Positions 33,486 to 40,263 of a stretch of 40,263 bases of DNA are shown piece by piece (position 1 is the first letter of the stretch; the number at the start of each line of letters is the position of its first letter). The stretch lies in NCBI GenBank assembly GCA_016841005.1, contig JAEORG010000250.1, positions 1-40,263 on the forward strand. Reading direction: 5' to 3'. The DNA is from Candidatus Thorarchaeota archaeon (GTDB lineage: Archaea; Asgardarchaeota; Thorarchaeia; Thorarchaeales; Thorarchaeaceae). Both the position numbers and the translations under genes were made by a program. A model generated the notes under the pieces. It did no database searches. It was not told the origin of the DNA and worked only from the letters and a program-made list of their open reading frames with translations.

Positions 33486-34685
33486 TTACCTCTCAGCTTG
33501 AACTCTCTTTATCTCCTCGATAAGTTCTGGTACTATCGCAAAAAGATCTCCAACAATCCCAAAATCCGCTATCTCAAAGATAGGCGCTTCAGGATCTTTG
33601 TTAATTGCAACTATTATTTCACTGCTCCCCATTCCGGCACAATGCTGAATAGCTCCTGAGATTCCAAGTGCAAAATATAGCTTTGGAGAAACCGTCCTAC
33701 CGGATTGTCCAACCTGTTGAGTTGGCGGAAGCCAACCTAGGTCAACAATTGGACGGGACCCACCTACTGCAGCGTCCAGAATTTTAGCTAATTCCCTAGG
33801 AAGTTCAAGGTTTGATGGCTCTTTGATTCCTCTACCGCTACAGACCACGATGTCTGCTTCCTCAACCGCTATCTCACCCTCTGCAATTTCAGAAACCCTT
33901 TCCATAACTCTGGTCCGGACCTGTACTGGGCTGATATTAATCTCGACCTTCTCAATTTCACCTTTCCGAGAAGCATCACGCTCAGTTGGTTTGAAAACAT
34001 TAGGTCTGACAGTCGCCATTTGTGGTCGCGTGTAAGGGCAGAGAATCTCCGCCATAATATTACCACCAAAGGCAGGACGCGTCTGTACTAATTGACGCTC
34101 ATCATCAATATCTAGACCTGTACAGTCTGCAGTCAGTCCAAGTTGAAGTCTTGCAGCTACACGGGGTGCTAGGTCTCTCCCATTTCCAGTTGCGCCATAT
34201 AGGACAATGGCTGGTTTTCTAGGTGTGATAAGAGAAACTACAGCAATTGTAAAGGCGTCAGTCGTATAATCTGCAAGTGTCTTGTCATCAACGATTATTA
34301 CTTTGTCGGCGCCTTGATGGATGAGAGATTCAGCAAGATTATCTACTTCATGACCAAGAAGAAGCGCAACAACATTCTCACCAAGCTTATCAGCAAGTTC
34401 CCGACCCTTTGTTACAAGTTCATAGGATACGCTTCTCAATCTATCACCGTGAGTTTCACATACCACCCAGACATTCTTGTATTGTGCAATAGCTTCCTTA
34501 TCGACGGTCTGACGCTCAATGAAGATTGCATCTGCTGGACAGATTTCTTCGCATGATCCACAGAGAACACACTTGTCAAAATCAAATTTGACCTTGTCAT
34601 CATCTTTCTCAATTGCGTCAAAGTTACATGCCTTCGGACATAGCATGCATCCTGTGCATTTGTCCCTATCATAGATTAGACCCAT
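33486..34685 (-). CDS. etfA: Electron-transfer flavoprotein alpha subunit with N-terminal ferredoxin
   Basis: A 399-residue EtfA/FixB fused to a 2x[4Fe-4S] ferredoxin. Cluster cysteines are C10, C13, C16, C20 and C39, C42, C45, C49. The alpha-subunit domain follows, with the C-terminal FAD site shown by GQSGRTVSPKLY and GISGAIQHCAGM. Ferredoxin-fused EtfA proteins occur in anaerobes and in electron-bifurcating ETF complexes. It begins three bases after the etfB stop, so the two are co-transcribed. No acyl-CoA dehydrogenase or EtfQO/FixC is adjacent, so its redox partners are encoded elsewhere. Confidence 0.93.
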   Translation of the reverse strand: MGLIYDRDKCTGCMLCPKACNFDAIEKDDDKVKFDFDKCVLCGSCEEICPADAIFIERQTVDKEAIAQYKNVWVVCETHGDRLRSVSYELVTKGRELADKLGENVVALLLGHEVDNLAESLIHQGADKVIIVDDKTLADYTTDAFTIAVVSLITPRKPAIVLYGATGNGRDLAPRVAARLQLGLTADCTGLDIDDERQLVQTRPAFGGNIMAEILCPYTRPQMATVRPNVFKPTERDASRKGEIEKVEINISPVQVRTRVMERVSEIAEGEIAVEEADIVVCSGRGIKEPSNLELPRELAKILDAAVGGSRPIVDLGWLPPTQQVGQSGRTVSPKLYFALGISGAIQHCAGMGSSEIIVAINKDPEAPIFEIADFGIVGDLFAIVPELIEEIKRVQAER

Positions 34686-34688
34686 CTT

Positions 34689-35477
34689 TTAGATCGCCCC
34701 CTTCTGTAATAGGAACTCAACAAGCTTCTTTGCCGCTTCCTTTGGATCATCACCTTCAATCTTAACTCCCCCAGCCTTCTTTGGAGGAGGAAACACTTTA
34801 CGTACTGTTGTTGGTGAACCTTTGAGGCCAAGTCTATCTTCATCAGTACCAAGAGTTTCTGCATCAACAATCTCCAGAGGCTTTTTCTTAGCCTTCATGA
34901 TACCCATAATGTTTGGTAATCGAGGCTCGTTGAGACCCTTGGTTGCGGTTAATAGTACTGGCATCTTTGCGCGAACAACTTCATAGCCCTCATCCGTTTC
35001 TCTACGCGCAATAACATGTTTGCCAGTATCAGCAATCTCAAGCTTACGAACATAACAAATTTGAGGAATGCGGAGAATTTCCGCAATCTCTGGACCAACC
35101 TGAGCGGTATCTCCATCAATTGCTTGCTTCCCACAGATTACAATATCATATTCCATCTTCTTGATCTGCTCAGCAAGAGTTAGAGCTGTAACCCAGGTAT
35201 CAGCTCCAGCAAATTTACGGTCAGTCATGTGAATTGCGTTATCAGCACCCATGGCCATGGCTTTGTATAAGACATCTACTGCCTGTGGCGGACCCATGGT
35301 AATAACGGTCACTTCACCACCATACTGCTCCTTCAGCTTTATAGCTTCTTCCACAGCTAACTCATCGAATGGATTCAAGATGCTTGGAACACCATCTCGA
35401 ATTAGTGTGCCTGTTTCTGGGTTGACTTTTACTTCAGCAACCTCCGGCACTTGTTTCACAAGGACAATAATCTTCAA
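34689..35477 (-). CDS. etfB: Electron-transfer flavoprotein beta subunit
   Basis: A 262-residue EtfB/FixA. MKIIVLVKQVPEVAEVKVNP, then GTLIRDGVPSILNPFDELAVEEA and the nucleotide-site stretch DIVICGKQAIDGDTAQVGPE are diagnostic. The DRKFAGADTWVTALTLA loop is like that of bifurcating-type EtfB proteins, which bind FAD here rather than AMP; that is an inference from the motif. First gene of the etfBA pair, with a TATA-like element about 50 bases upstream. Confidence 0.93.
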   Translation of the reverse strand: MKIIVLVKQVPEVAEVKVNPETGTLIRDGVPSILNPFDELAVEEAIKLKEQYGGEVTVITMGPPQAVDVLYKAMAMGADNAIHMTDRKFAGADTWVTALTLAEQIKKMEYDIVICGKQAIDGDTAQVGPEIAEILRIPQICYVRKLEIADTGKHVIARRETDEGYEVVRAKMPVLLTATKGLNEPRLPNIMGIMKAKKKPLEIVDAETLGTDEDRLGLKGSPTTVRKVFPPPKKAGGVKIEGDDPKEAAKKLVEFLLQKGAI

Positions 35478-35527
35478 ACTTCCATCACCGATTGGTTACG
35501 AATTCTTCTCGCACGGCAGCTTGGCTC

Positions 35528-35536
35528 CATTATAAG
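35528..35536 (-). promoter_or_regulatory. TATA-like element upstream of etfBA
   Basis: On the minus strand this reads CTTATAATG, about 50 bases before the etfB start, leaving a leader of about 25-30 bases. Confidence 0.35.
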
Positions 35537-35765
35537 CTATACGCATGCACCGTTTTTCTTGGTCATTAAGTTACAAAAAGGAATTTCGACTCATGATATA
35601 CTGAAATTACTAAGCTAATTCTTTGTAATGTTTAAGTTTGAGTTCAACATTCAGTATCTGTAAGTTACACAATGCTTTTATCTGAGCCAATAGTGGTAAC
35701 CAATTAGAATTACAGAACAGTTGTGACTACGGAAGTTTGCACAACTAAAATCAGAGGTTTTGTAA

Positions 35766-36077
35766 ATGGGCAAGGAAAAAATTCTTGGTGCGCTAATATT
35801 TATCTTCGCGCTTCTTGTGCTAATATACTACACTTGGGGCCTACTAATACTACAGTTGTTTCCTGATCTAGCAACAATGATTCCAGCAGGGTGGGAATGG
35901 CTGTTTGCTCCTGACTGGAAATGGCTTGTCATCTTACCAATTTGGCTTGCGGCAGTCCTCATTATGGTAATCGCAATGTGGATTGGATGGACAATGCTGA
36001 CAACCCCGGCTCCAGAACCACTCGAGGACTTCGACTTTGATGAGGAGTCCATTGAACCAGAGAAGAAGGAAGAGTAA
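35766..36077 (+). CDS. Two-helix membrane protein with acidic tail
   Basis: A 103-residue protein with two transmembrane helices (about 7-28 and 53-76), a Trp-rich loop between them (GWEWLFAPDWKWL) and a long acidic cytoplasmic tail (EDFDFDEESIEPEKKEE). No family recognised. It is expressed alone, with a clear terminator after the stop. Confidence 0.6.
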   Translation: MGKEKILGALIFIFALLVLIYYTWGLLILQLFPDLATMIPAGWEWLFAPDWKWLVILPIWLAAVLIMVIAMWIGWTMLTTPAPEPLEDFDFDEESIEPEKKEE

Positions 36078-36113
36078 AGGCGCTTGATAAGCCCAATCAT
36101 TCTTTCTAGGTAA

Positions 36114-36131
36114 GGGTCCATTTTTGGACCC
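36114..36131 (+). terminator. Hairpin terminator of 35766-36077
   Basis: GGGTCC and GGACCC surround a six-base ATTTTT loop and are followed by TCCTATTATCTTCTTTT. Confidence 0.65.
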
Positions 36132-36196
36132 TCCTATTATCTTCTTTTGAATTATGTTTGAGATTTCATGACTTTATGAGATAAGCACTATCAAGA

Positions 36197-37555
36197 TTAG
36201 GTCATTCTAATCGATTCTTTGATTAAATCTACGCCCTTTGCACAAAGCGCATCAGCATGTTCTTGAGATTTCGCTTCAGTGAAACATCTCCAAAGAGGCT
36301 CAGTTCCTGATGGGCGCATGAGAATCCAACCTTCGTCATAGATTATTTTTACACCATCAAGTGTGTTTGTTTCCTCATCCTTAGTCAATTCTAATAAAGT
36401 CTGAAGCAGAGCAGTCTTCTTCTCAGCAGGAACTTTGACCTTGGTCTTCGCACTGAAATATTTCGGCAGACTCATGACCAGCTCAGATAGTTTCTGCTTC
36501 CTATTTGCCATAACATCCACAATCTGTGCAGCAGTCATTGCTCCATCACGAACTGATTGATGATCGGGATAGAACACTCCACCATTCTCTTCACCACCTA
36601 GCTCTGCATTAATCTCGACCACTCGATGAGATACAACTACGCTACCAACTTCAGTCCAGTCAATCTTTGCTCCTGCATTTTTTGCGATGTCCTCGATAAG
36701 ACGCCCACTAGAAACGGGTGTGACGAGTGTAGAACCCGGTTTCTGCTCAAGGATATATCTTGCAAGAATTGCAAATGATTGGTCACCCCAGAGAATACGT
36801 CCTGTTTCGTCCACAAATGTTGCTCGATCTGCATCGCCATCATGAGCAATTCCTAAATCAGCTCCGACAGAAACAACAGCTTGTGACAGGTCTCTAAGAT
36901 TATCAGGAAGTGGCTCGGGATTTCTTCCAGGAAACATACCATCTAATTGGGAATTCAATGAGATGACCTTGCATCCAAGCTCTCGCATCAAGATTGGTGT
37001 GACCAGAGCACCAACACTAGTTGCTCCATCGACAACGATTGTGAAATTTCTCTTTTTAATCTCGTCGACATTTACATGGGATTTTATGGCATCCATATAA
37101 CGTCTTAGAGCTAAATCATCCTTTGAAACAGAACCGATGGAATCCCATGAAGATACTCGGAACTCACGTGAGAAATATACATCTTCAATTGCTGCCTCTA
37201 CCTCTCGTGTGACTTCAATACCATCGGATCCAATAACTTTGATTCCGTTGAATTCGGGAGGATTGTGCGAGGCTGTGATTACAACACCACCAACACAATT
37301 GAGAATGGGTATATTATACTGAAGGGTGGGGGTAGGAGCAGGACCTAAATCAATAATAGAACACCCAGTCGAGAGAAGACCTGCTATTGCAGTATTGACA
37401 AACATCTCACCGCCCATTCGAGAATCTCTTGCAATTGCAATTCTTCCAGGTCCAAGAATCGTTCCTACGGCTCTAGCAATATCTAATACCATATCGACGG
37501 TGAAGCTCTCACTGGTGACTCCACGAACGCCATTAGTTCCGAAAATTTTGCCCAT
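36197..37555 (-). CDS. glmM: Phosphoglucosamine/phosphomannomutase
   Basis: A 452-residue alpha-D-phosphohexomutase, which interconverts hexosamine or hexose 1- and 6-phosphates. The phospho-serine loop TASHNPPEFNG places Ser96 at the active site. The metal loop is DGDADR (239-244), and the sugar-phosphate loop RPSGTEP lies near the C-terminus. Archaeal members of this length are usually GlmM-type phosphoglucosamine mutases for UDP-GlcNAc synthesis, although phosphomannomutase activity cannot be excluded. It begins with ATG and is divergent from the TPR gene at 37631. Confidence 0.9.
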   Translation of the reverse strand: MGKIFGTNGVRGVTSESFTVDMVLDIARAVGTILGPGRIAIARDSRMGGEMFVNTAIAGLLSTGCSIIDLGPAPTPTLQYNIPILNCVGGVVITASHNPPEFNGIKVIGSDGIEVTREVEAAIEDVYFSREFRVSSWDSIGSVSKDDLALRRYMDAIKSHVNVDEIKKRNFTIVVDGATSVGALVTPILMRELGCKVISLNSQLDGMFPGRNPEPLPDNLRDLSQAVVSVGADLGIAHDGDADRATFVDETGRILWGDQSFAILARYILEQKPGSTLVTPVSSGRLIEDIAKNAGAKIDWTEVGSVVVSHRVVEINAELGGEENGGVFYPDHQSVRDGAMTAAQIVDVMANRKQKLSELVMSLPKYFSAKTKVKVPAEKKTALLQTLLELTKDEETNTLDGVKIIYDEGWILMRPSGTEPLWRCFTEAKSQEHADALCAKGVDLIKESIRMT

Positions 37556-37630
37556 TCTGGTTCATCCTTAGGGTTTGCAACGAGGTTAGAACTTAAGAGT
37601 TACTGCGATTCTGTTCGACTGAGAAAAGAG

Positions 37631-38188
37631 ATGCCAATATTCGGGAAGAAACAGGACAAAGAATACGAAGAGGCAGTAAGGCTACTGGCAGATGGCCAAA
37701 TAGAGGATGCAATAGAGCAATTAAAGAATATCATTGAAAGACATCCAAATTATACCAACGCGCTCACCTCCCTAGGTGTTGCGATGATTCATTCACTAGG
37801 CGAGAATAAGGAAGAAGGGAGTGTAGTAGAAGAAGCATTTGACTATCTCAACCGAGCAATGGCATCAAATCCAGAAGATCCTGTTCCTGTGTTCAACAAG
37901 GCGGTTTGCCTCAGAGACCTTGGTAGACTTGATGATGCTGTTGCGGCATTTGATAGAGTATTGGAGATCGAAGAGCGGTTTGCTCTAGCTATCCTACATA
38001 AAGCAGAAATCAGATACGAGCAAGAAAGGTACGAAGAAGCGGTGGATCTTGCACGTCTTGCAGCAATTAGAGACCCTGCAACTACACAAACCATGTCATG
38101 GGTAAAGGATGCTATGGAAAAAGCAGGACTACTGGATGAAGACGGTAATCCAATCGACAAACCACCAGGTCAACCAAAGATGTTCTAG
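37631..38188 (+). CDS. TPR-repeat protein
   Basis: A 185-residue protein of about four tetratricopeptide repeats (YEEAVRLLADGQIEDAIEQL, then TNALTSLGVAMIHSLGENKE, PVPVFNKAVCLRDLGRLDDA and LAILHKAEIRYEQERYEEA) after a short MPIFGKK start. TPRs scaffold protein complexes. The MPIFGKK start recalls the MFGKR start proposed for the TPR protein at 25614. It is separated from the rpsS gene by about 85 bases, with a promoter between. Confidence 0.85.
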   Translation: MPIFGKKQDKEYEEAVRLLADGQIEDAIEQLKNIIERHPNYTNALTSLGVAMIHSLGENKEEGSVVEEAFDYLNRAMASNPEDPVPVFNKAVCLRDLGRLDDAVAAFDRVLEIEERFALAILHKAEIRYEQERYEEAVDLARLAAIRDPATTQTMSWVKDAMEKAGLLDEDGNPIDKPPGQPKMF

Positions 38189-38240
38189 AAGGGAAACCTT
38201 AAATTCACATCACAGCGAGTCAGGCCAGTTTTGGCGGTAC

Positions 38241-38250
38241 TCTATATACT
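38241..38250 (+). promoter_or_regulatory. TATA-like promoter of rpsS
   Basis: TCTATATACT lies so that transcription would begin near 38270, just before the ATG at 38275; the transcript would have almost no leader. Confidence 0.45.
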
Positions 38251-38274
38251 GTCCATACCATGTCAGGTGATCTA

Positions 38275-38685
38275 ATGTCACAGAAAGGCGAACCAATGTA
38301 CAGAGGAATTCCACTCTCAGAGTTAGTCAAGTTAAATATGGACTCGCTCATTGAGTTACTTCCCTCCCGCAGAAGAAGGACACTCAAGAGGGGGCTACCT
38401 CCAAGACAGAAGAAGCTCCTTATGAAGCTCAGAGCTGCACGTAAGTCTCAGAGGAAGGGTAAGGAGGTCGTCGTTCGCACACATTGTCGTGACATGGTTG
38501 TTCTTCCAGAGATGGTGGACCTTACCATTGCCGTACACAATGGAAAGGAGTTCCAGCGCATTAAAATTCTCCCACAGATGATTGGACATGTCTTAGGAGA
38601 GTTCTCAAACCCGATGAAGCGTGTTTCCCACGGGAATCCAGGTATAGGAGCCACTAAGAGTTCAGCATACGTCCCATTGAAGTAG
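38275..38685 (+). CDS. rpsS: Ribosomal protein S19 (uS19)
   Basis: A 136-residue archaeal uS19, a protein of the small-subunit head. Archaeal features include the RRRRTLKRGLPPRQKKLL stretch, THCRDMVVLPEMVDLTIAVH and the end GHVLGEFSNPMKRVSHGNPG. The ATG at 38275 is chosen because the TATA element would place the start site downstream of an earlier ATG at 38260, and AGGTGATC precedes 38275. Usually this gene lies in the S10 operon between rpl2 and rpl22; here it is alone, flanked by a TPR gene and a permease-like gene. A hairpin follows its stop. Confidence 0.93.
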   Translation: MSQKGEPMYRGIPLSELVKLNMDSLIELLPSRRRRTLKRGLPPRQKKLLMKLRAARKSQRKGKEVVVRTHCRDMVVLPEMVDLTIAVHNGKEFQRIKILPQMIGHVLGEFSNPMKRVSHGNPGIGATKSSAYVPLK

Positions 38686-38706
38686 GATAGTTCTATTTTG
38701 AATGAT

Positions 38707-38728
38707 GATGAGGTTGAAATGCCTCATC
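38707..38728 (+). terminator. Hairpin terminator of rpsS
   Basis: GATGAGG and CCTCATC form a perfect 7-bp stem around an eight-base loop, followed by TTTGTCCTTTATT. Confidence 0.65.
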
Positions 38729-38854
38729 TTTGTCCTTTATTCTACGATTCAAGTTTGTAATGATAATGAAATCTAGAAAGTTCAATAAATGTACCAATAC
38801 AGTCTTATCCAGAATTTTTAATTTAATCATAGAAATAAGTTGGGGGATTGTACT

Positions 38855-40231
38855 TTGGAGTTTCAAGAAGTACGCATATTTGGCATATCCTTGAAGCAGC
38901 TGATCATCTGGGTGATTTCATCTTTTATCTTTCCTGTCTACACTCTGGTTTTTACACCTAATTGGTTACAAATATCGTCTTTTGATGCAATGATGTTGAC
39001 ACTAAATCTATCGGCAAGTTCACTCTTCTTTGCATTTCCTATTGTCATTGGTTCAGTCTTACTTTTTGCAACAACAGATGCTCGGAAGAGTATATTGACT
39101 AAATCCAAAGAGAGTCATGTGAGGGTGATTCTGACAAGATTATTGGTTATGGTCATCTTTTGCTCGCTGATTATGGGCATATTAATTGGTATAGGCTATT
39201 TGGTCTACTCTCCTATGGCAGTTGAGCCCATGAATCCAGGTTTTATAATTGGATTTATTCTTTCATCCTTAATCATAGCACTCTTTGTCAGTCCCTTAGC
39301 TATCACGATAATTCTATTGATTGACGATTGGAAGTATGCTACTTTAGGAAGTACTTGCCTATTTCTTTCACTAAGTCTGCTAGGAAGTTCAGGAACTTCC
39401 TCAGGTCTTGTATTTGAACTGTCACTATTCTCTCCAGCACATATATACCGCGCTCTTGCAGTAACTATTAGCGAAGTATCTTTCCCTACACCTTCATCCA
39501 TGGTTTACTACTTTGGTGTTTTCTTCACTCCATTAGATTTAGTAGTTCCAGTAATCCTCTATGCAATCTTATCAATTGTCTTTCTGAAGACATCAAGTAC
39601 CTTACTTGCTCATGGTGCCTTGAGATGGCCTCATACAGAAGAATTCTGGGAGCAAGTCGATCATGAGAAGGAAGACCAGACAGGTATGAGAAGATCCATT
39701 GAATCAGAAGCTGTAGCATTGAGAAAGAGGAGTCGATATGCAACACTGTTTCTTGTAGCGTTAGTCATTATTCTTCCAGTTGTTGGCACCAGCTACGTTG
39801 CGTACAAACAAACCTCGTCCTATGATATCATCTATGAAACACCACCGGGAGGAATTACATTAGAATTAGGAGAATGGATTTATGCAGAATTTTATGCTGA
39901 GCAGCCTCCACCAGGTGTAGATAGAATGTACAATGAAGAGATTCACATTCATAACTGGAATTATGATGACGATTTCTTGTGGTTGTCTTCAAGCATTAGA
40001 CATATTACTTTAGAAGAATTTCTTGCTATGAATGATACTGAACGATGGGAAGCAGGATTTGCAGGGGGACATGGTCTTTTCCGTGATCAGCCAGATCATG
40101 CTGGAGGTTGGCATGGACTATCTGGTGAATGGGGTGTTCAAGTGTGGGCAATGCGTCTTCTTGATGAGAATTGGAATGTCACATCAGGAAGTCTTGCATT
40201 TTCACTAACAGTAAGGATAGGAGATAGATAG
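38855..40231 (+). CDS. Permease-like membrane protein with extracytoplasmic domain
   Basis: A protein of about 458 residues. Roughly seven or eight transmembrane helices occupy residues 10-265, a charged cytoplasmic loop follows (EEFWEQVDHEKEDQTGMRRS), then one more helix (about 297-315) and a ~140-residue C-terminal domain rich in Trp, His and acidic residues (EEIHIHNWNYDDDFLWLSSS, then FAGGHGLFRDQPDHAGGWHG). The first part resembles ABC-2-type permeases, but no ATPase gene is adjacent. The TTG at 38855 has GGGGGA upstream; a TTG at 38840 is the alternative. The start is uncertain, the gene is not. The stop is directly followed by an rpsS-like fragment. Confidence 0.65.
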   Translation: MEFQEVRIFGISLKQLIIWVISSFIFPVYTLVFTPNWLQISSFDAMMLTLNLSASSLFFAFPIVIGSVLLFATTDARKSILTKSKESHVRVILTRLLVMVIFCSLIMGILIGIGYLVYSPMAVEPMNPGFIIGFILSSLIIALFVSPLAITIILLIDDWKYATLGSTCLFLSLSLLGSSGTSSGLVFELSLFSPAHIYRALAVTISEVSFPTPSSMVYYFGVFFTPLDLVVPVILYAILSIVFLKTSSTLLAHGALRWPHTEEFWEQVDHEKEDQTGMRRSIESEAVALRKRSRYATLFLVALVIILPVVGTSYVAYKQTSSYDIIYETPPGGITLELGEWIYAEFYAEQPPPGVDRMYNEEIHIHNWNYDDDFLWLSSSIRHITLEEFLAMNDTERWEAGFAGGHGLFRDQPDHAGGWHGLSGEWGVQVWAMRLLDENWNVTSGSLAFSLTVRIGDR

Positions 40232-40263
40232 AGTTCTCAAACACCATGAAGCGAGTTTCACAC
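40231..40263 (+). pseudogene. Partial second copy of rpsS 3' region, cut by the window edge
   Basis: The last 33 bases match rpsS positions 38599-38631 at 29 of 33 positions and would encode EFSNTMKRVSH (EFSNPMKRVSH in rpsS). Of the three codons that differ, two are synonymous. An in-frame TAG just before (40225) and no start codon make it a 5'-truncated fragment, unless further sequence restores a gene. It continues beyond the window. Confidence 0.6.

Overview
This 40 kb window looks like the chromosome of an Asgard archaeon, most likely a Thorarchaeia-like lineage. That placement is an inference from gene content. The archaeal markers are a histone (23329-23523), an archaeal-type ribosomal protein S19 (38275-38685), a FilR1-type winged-helix regulator, archaeal GlmM, TATA-like promoters and GGAGG/GGTGATC ribosome binding sites. 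The Asgard flavour comes from a Ras/Arf-like small GTPase (18406-18927), a CX4C...CXH protein convergent with it, and a longin/roadblock-like protein (4331-5356). By eye the DNA is about 40% GC. I saw no tRNA, rRNA, CRISPR array or transposase.

Layout, left to right. 0-9.5 kb holds mixed housekeeping genes: a TspO-like membrane protein, a surface-anchored secreted protein, a FilR1 regulator, DinB, a longin-like/V4R-like/di-histidine membrane trio, a zinc ribbon, a TIGR04076 protein, a CPA2 cation:proton antiporter and endonuclease III. 9.5-13.8 kb has a flavodoxin and a heterodimeric ABC exporter whose two halves carry complementary degenerate ATP sites; one half has an unusual insertion of about 45 residues. 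13.7-15.3 kb is a serine beta-lactamase-family hydrolase flanked by two related terminator-like hairpins. 15.3-17.2 kb is a two-gene operon of unknown function: an acidic coiled-coil winged-helix protein and a beta-rich protein, which share an FDWDD peptide. 17.5-22.9 kb holds the GTPase region and several small membrane proteins, including a duplicated pair separated by a DM13 gene.

23-26.6 kb contains the histone with a structured leader, a DUF1028 protein, and a probable operon of three tiny proteins (25047-25386). That operon is preceded by a TATA box enclosed in a perfect 7-bp inverted repeat. A lysine-rich TPR protein with a disturbed 5' end follows. 26.6-33.3 kb is an array of four MDR (quinone-oxidoreductase-like) paralogues, three of them followed by a four-helix membrane protein. 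33.5-35.5 kb encodes electron-transfer flavoprotein beta and a ferredoxin-fused alpha subunit. The right end has GlmM, a second TPR protein, a solitary rpsS and a large permease-like protein. Immediately after the permease stop codon, at the window edge, a second copy of part of the rpsS 3' region begins.

Functionally, the redox genes (ETF, four MDRs, flavodoxin, ABM monooxygenase, DM13, di-His membrane protein) suggest a versatile electron- and aldehyde/quinone-handling metabolism. The GTPase, longin-like and TPR genes suggest eukaryote-like regulatory machinery. Many transcription units end in a hairpin followed by a pyrimidine-rich stretch. The strongest candidates for something undescribed are the microprotein operon with its promoter, the FDWDD operon, and the duplicated rpsS segment around the permease gene.
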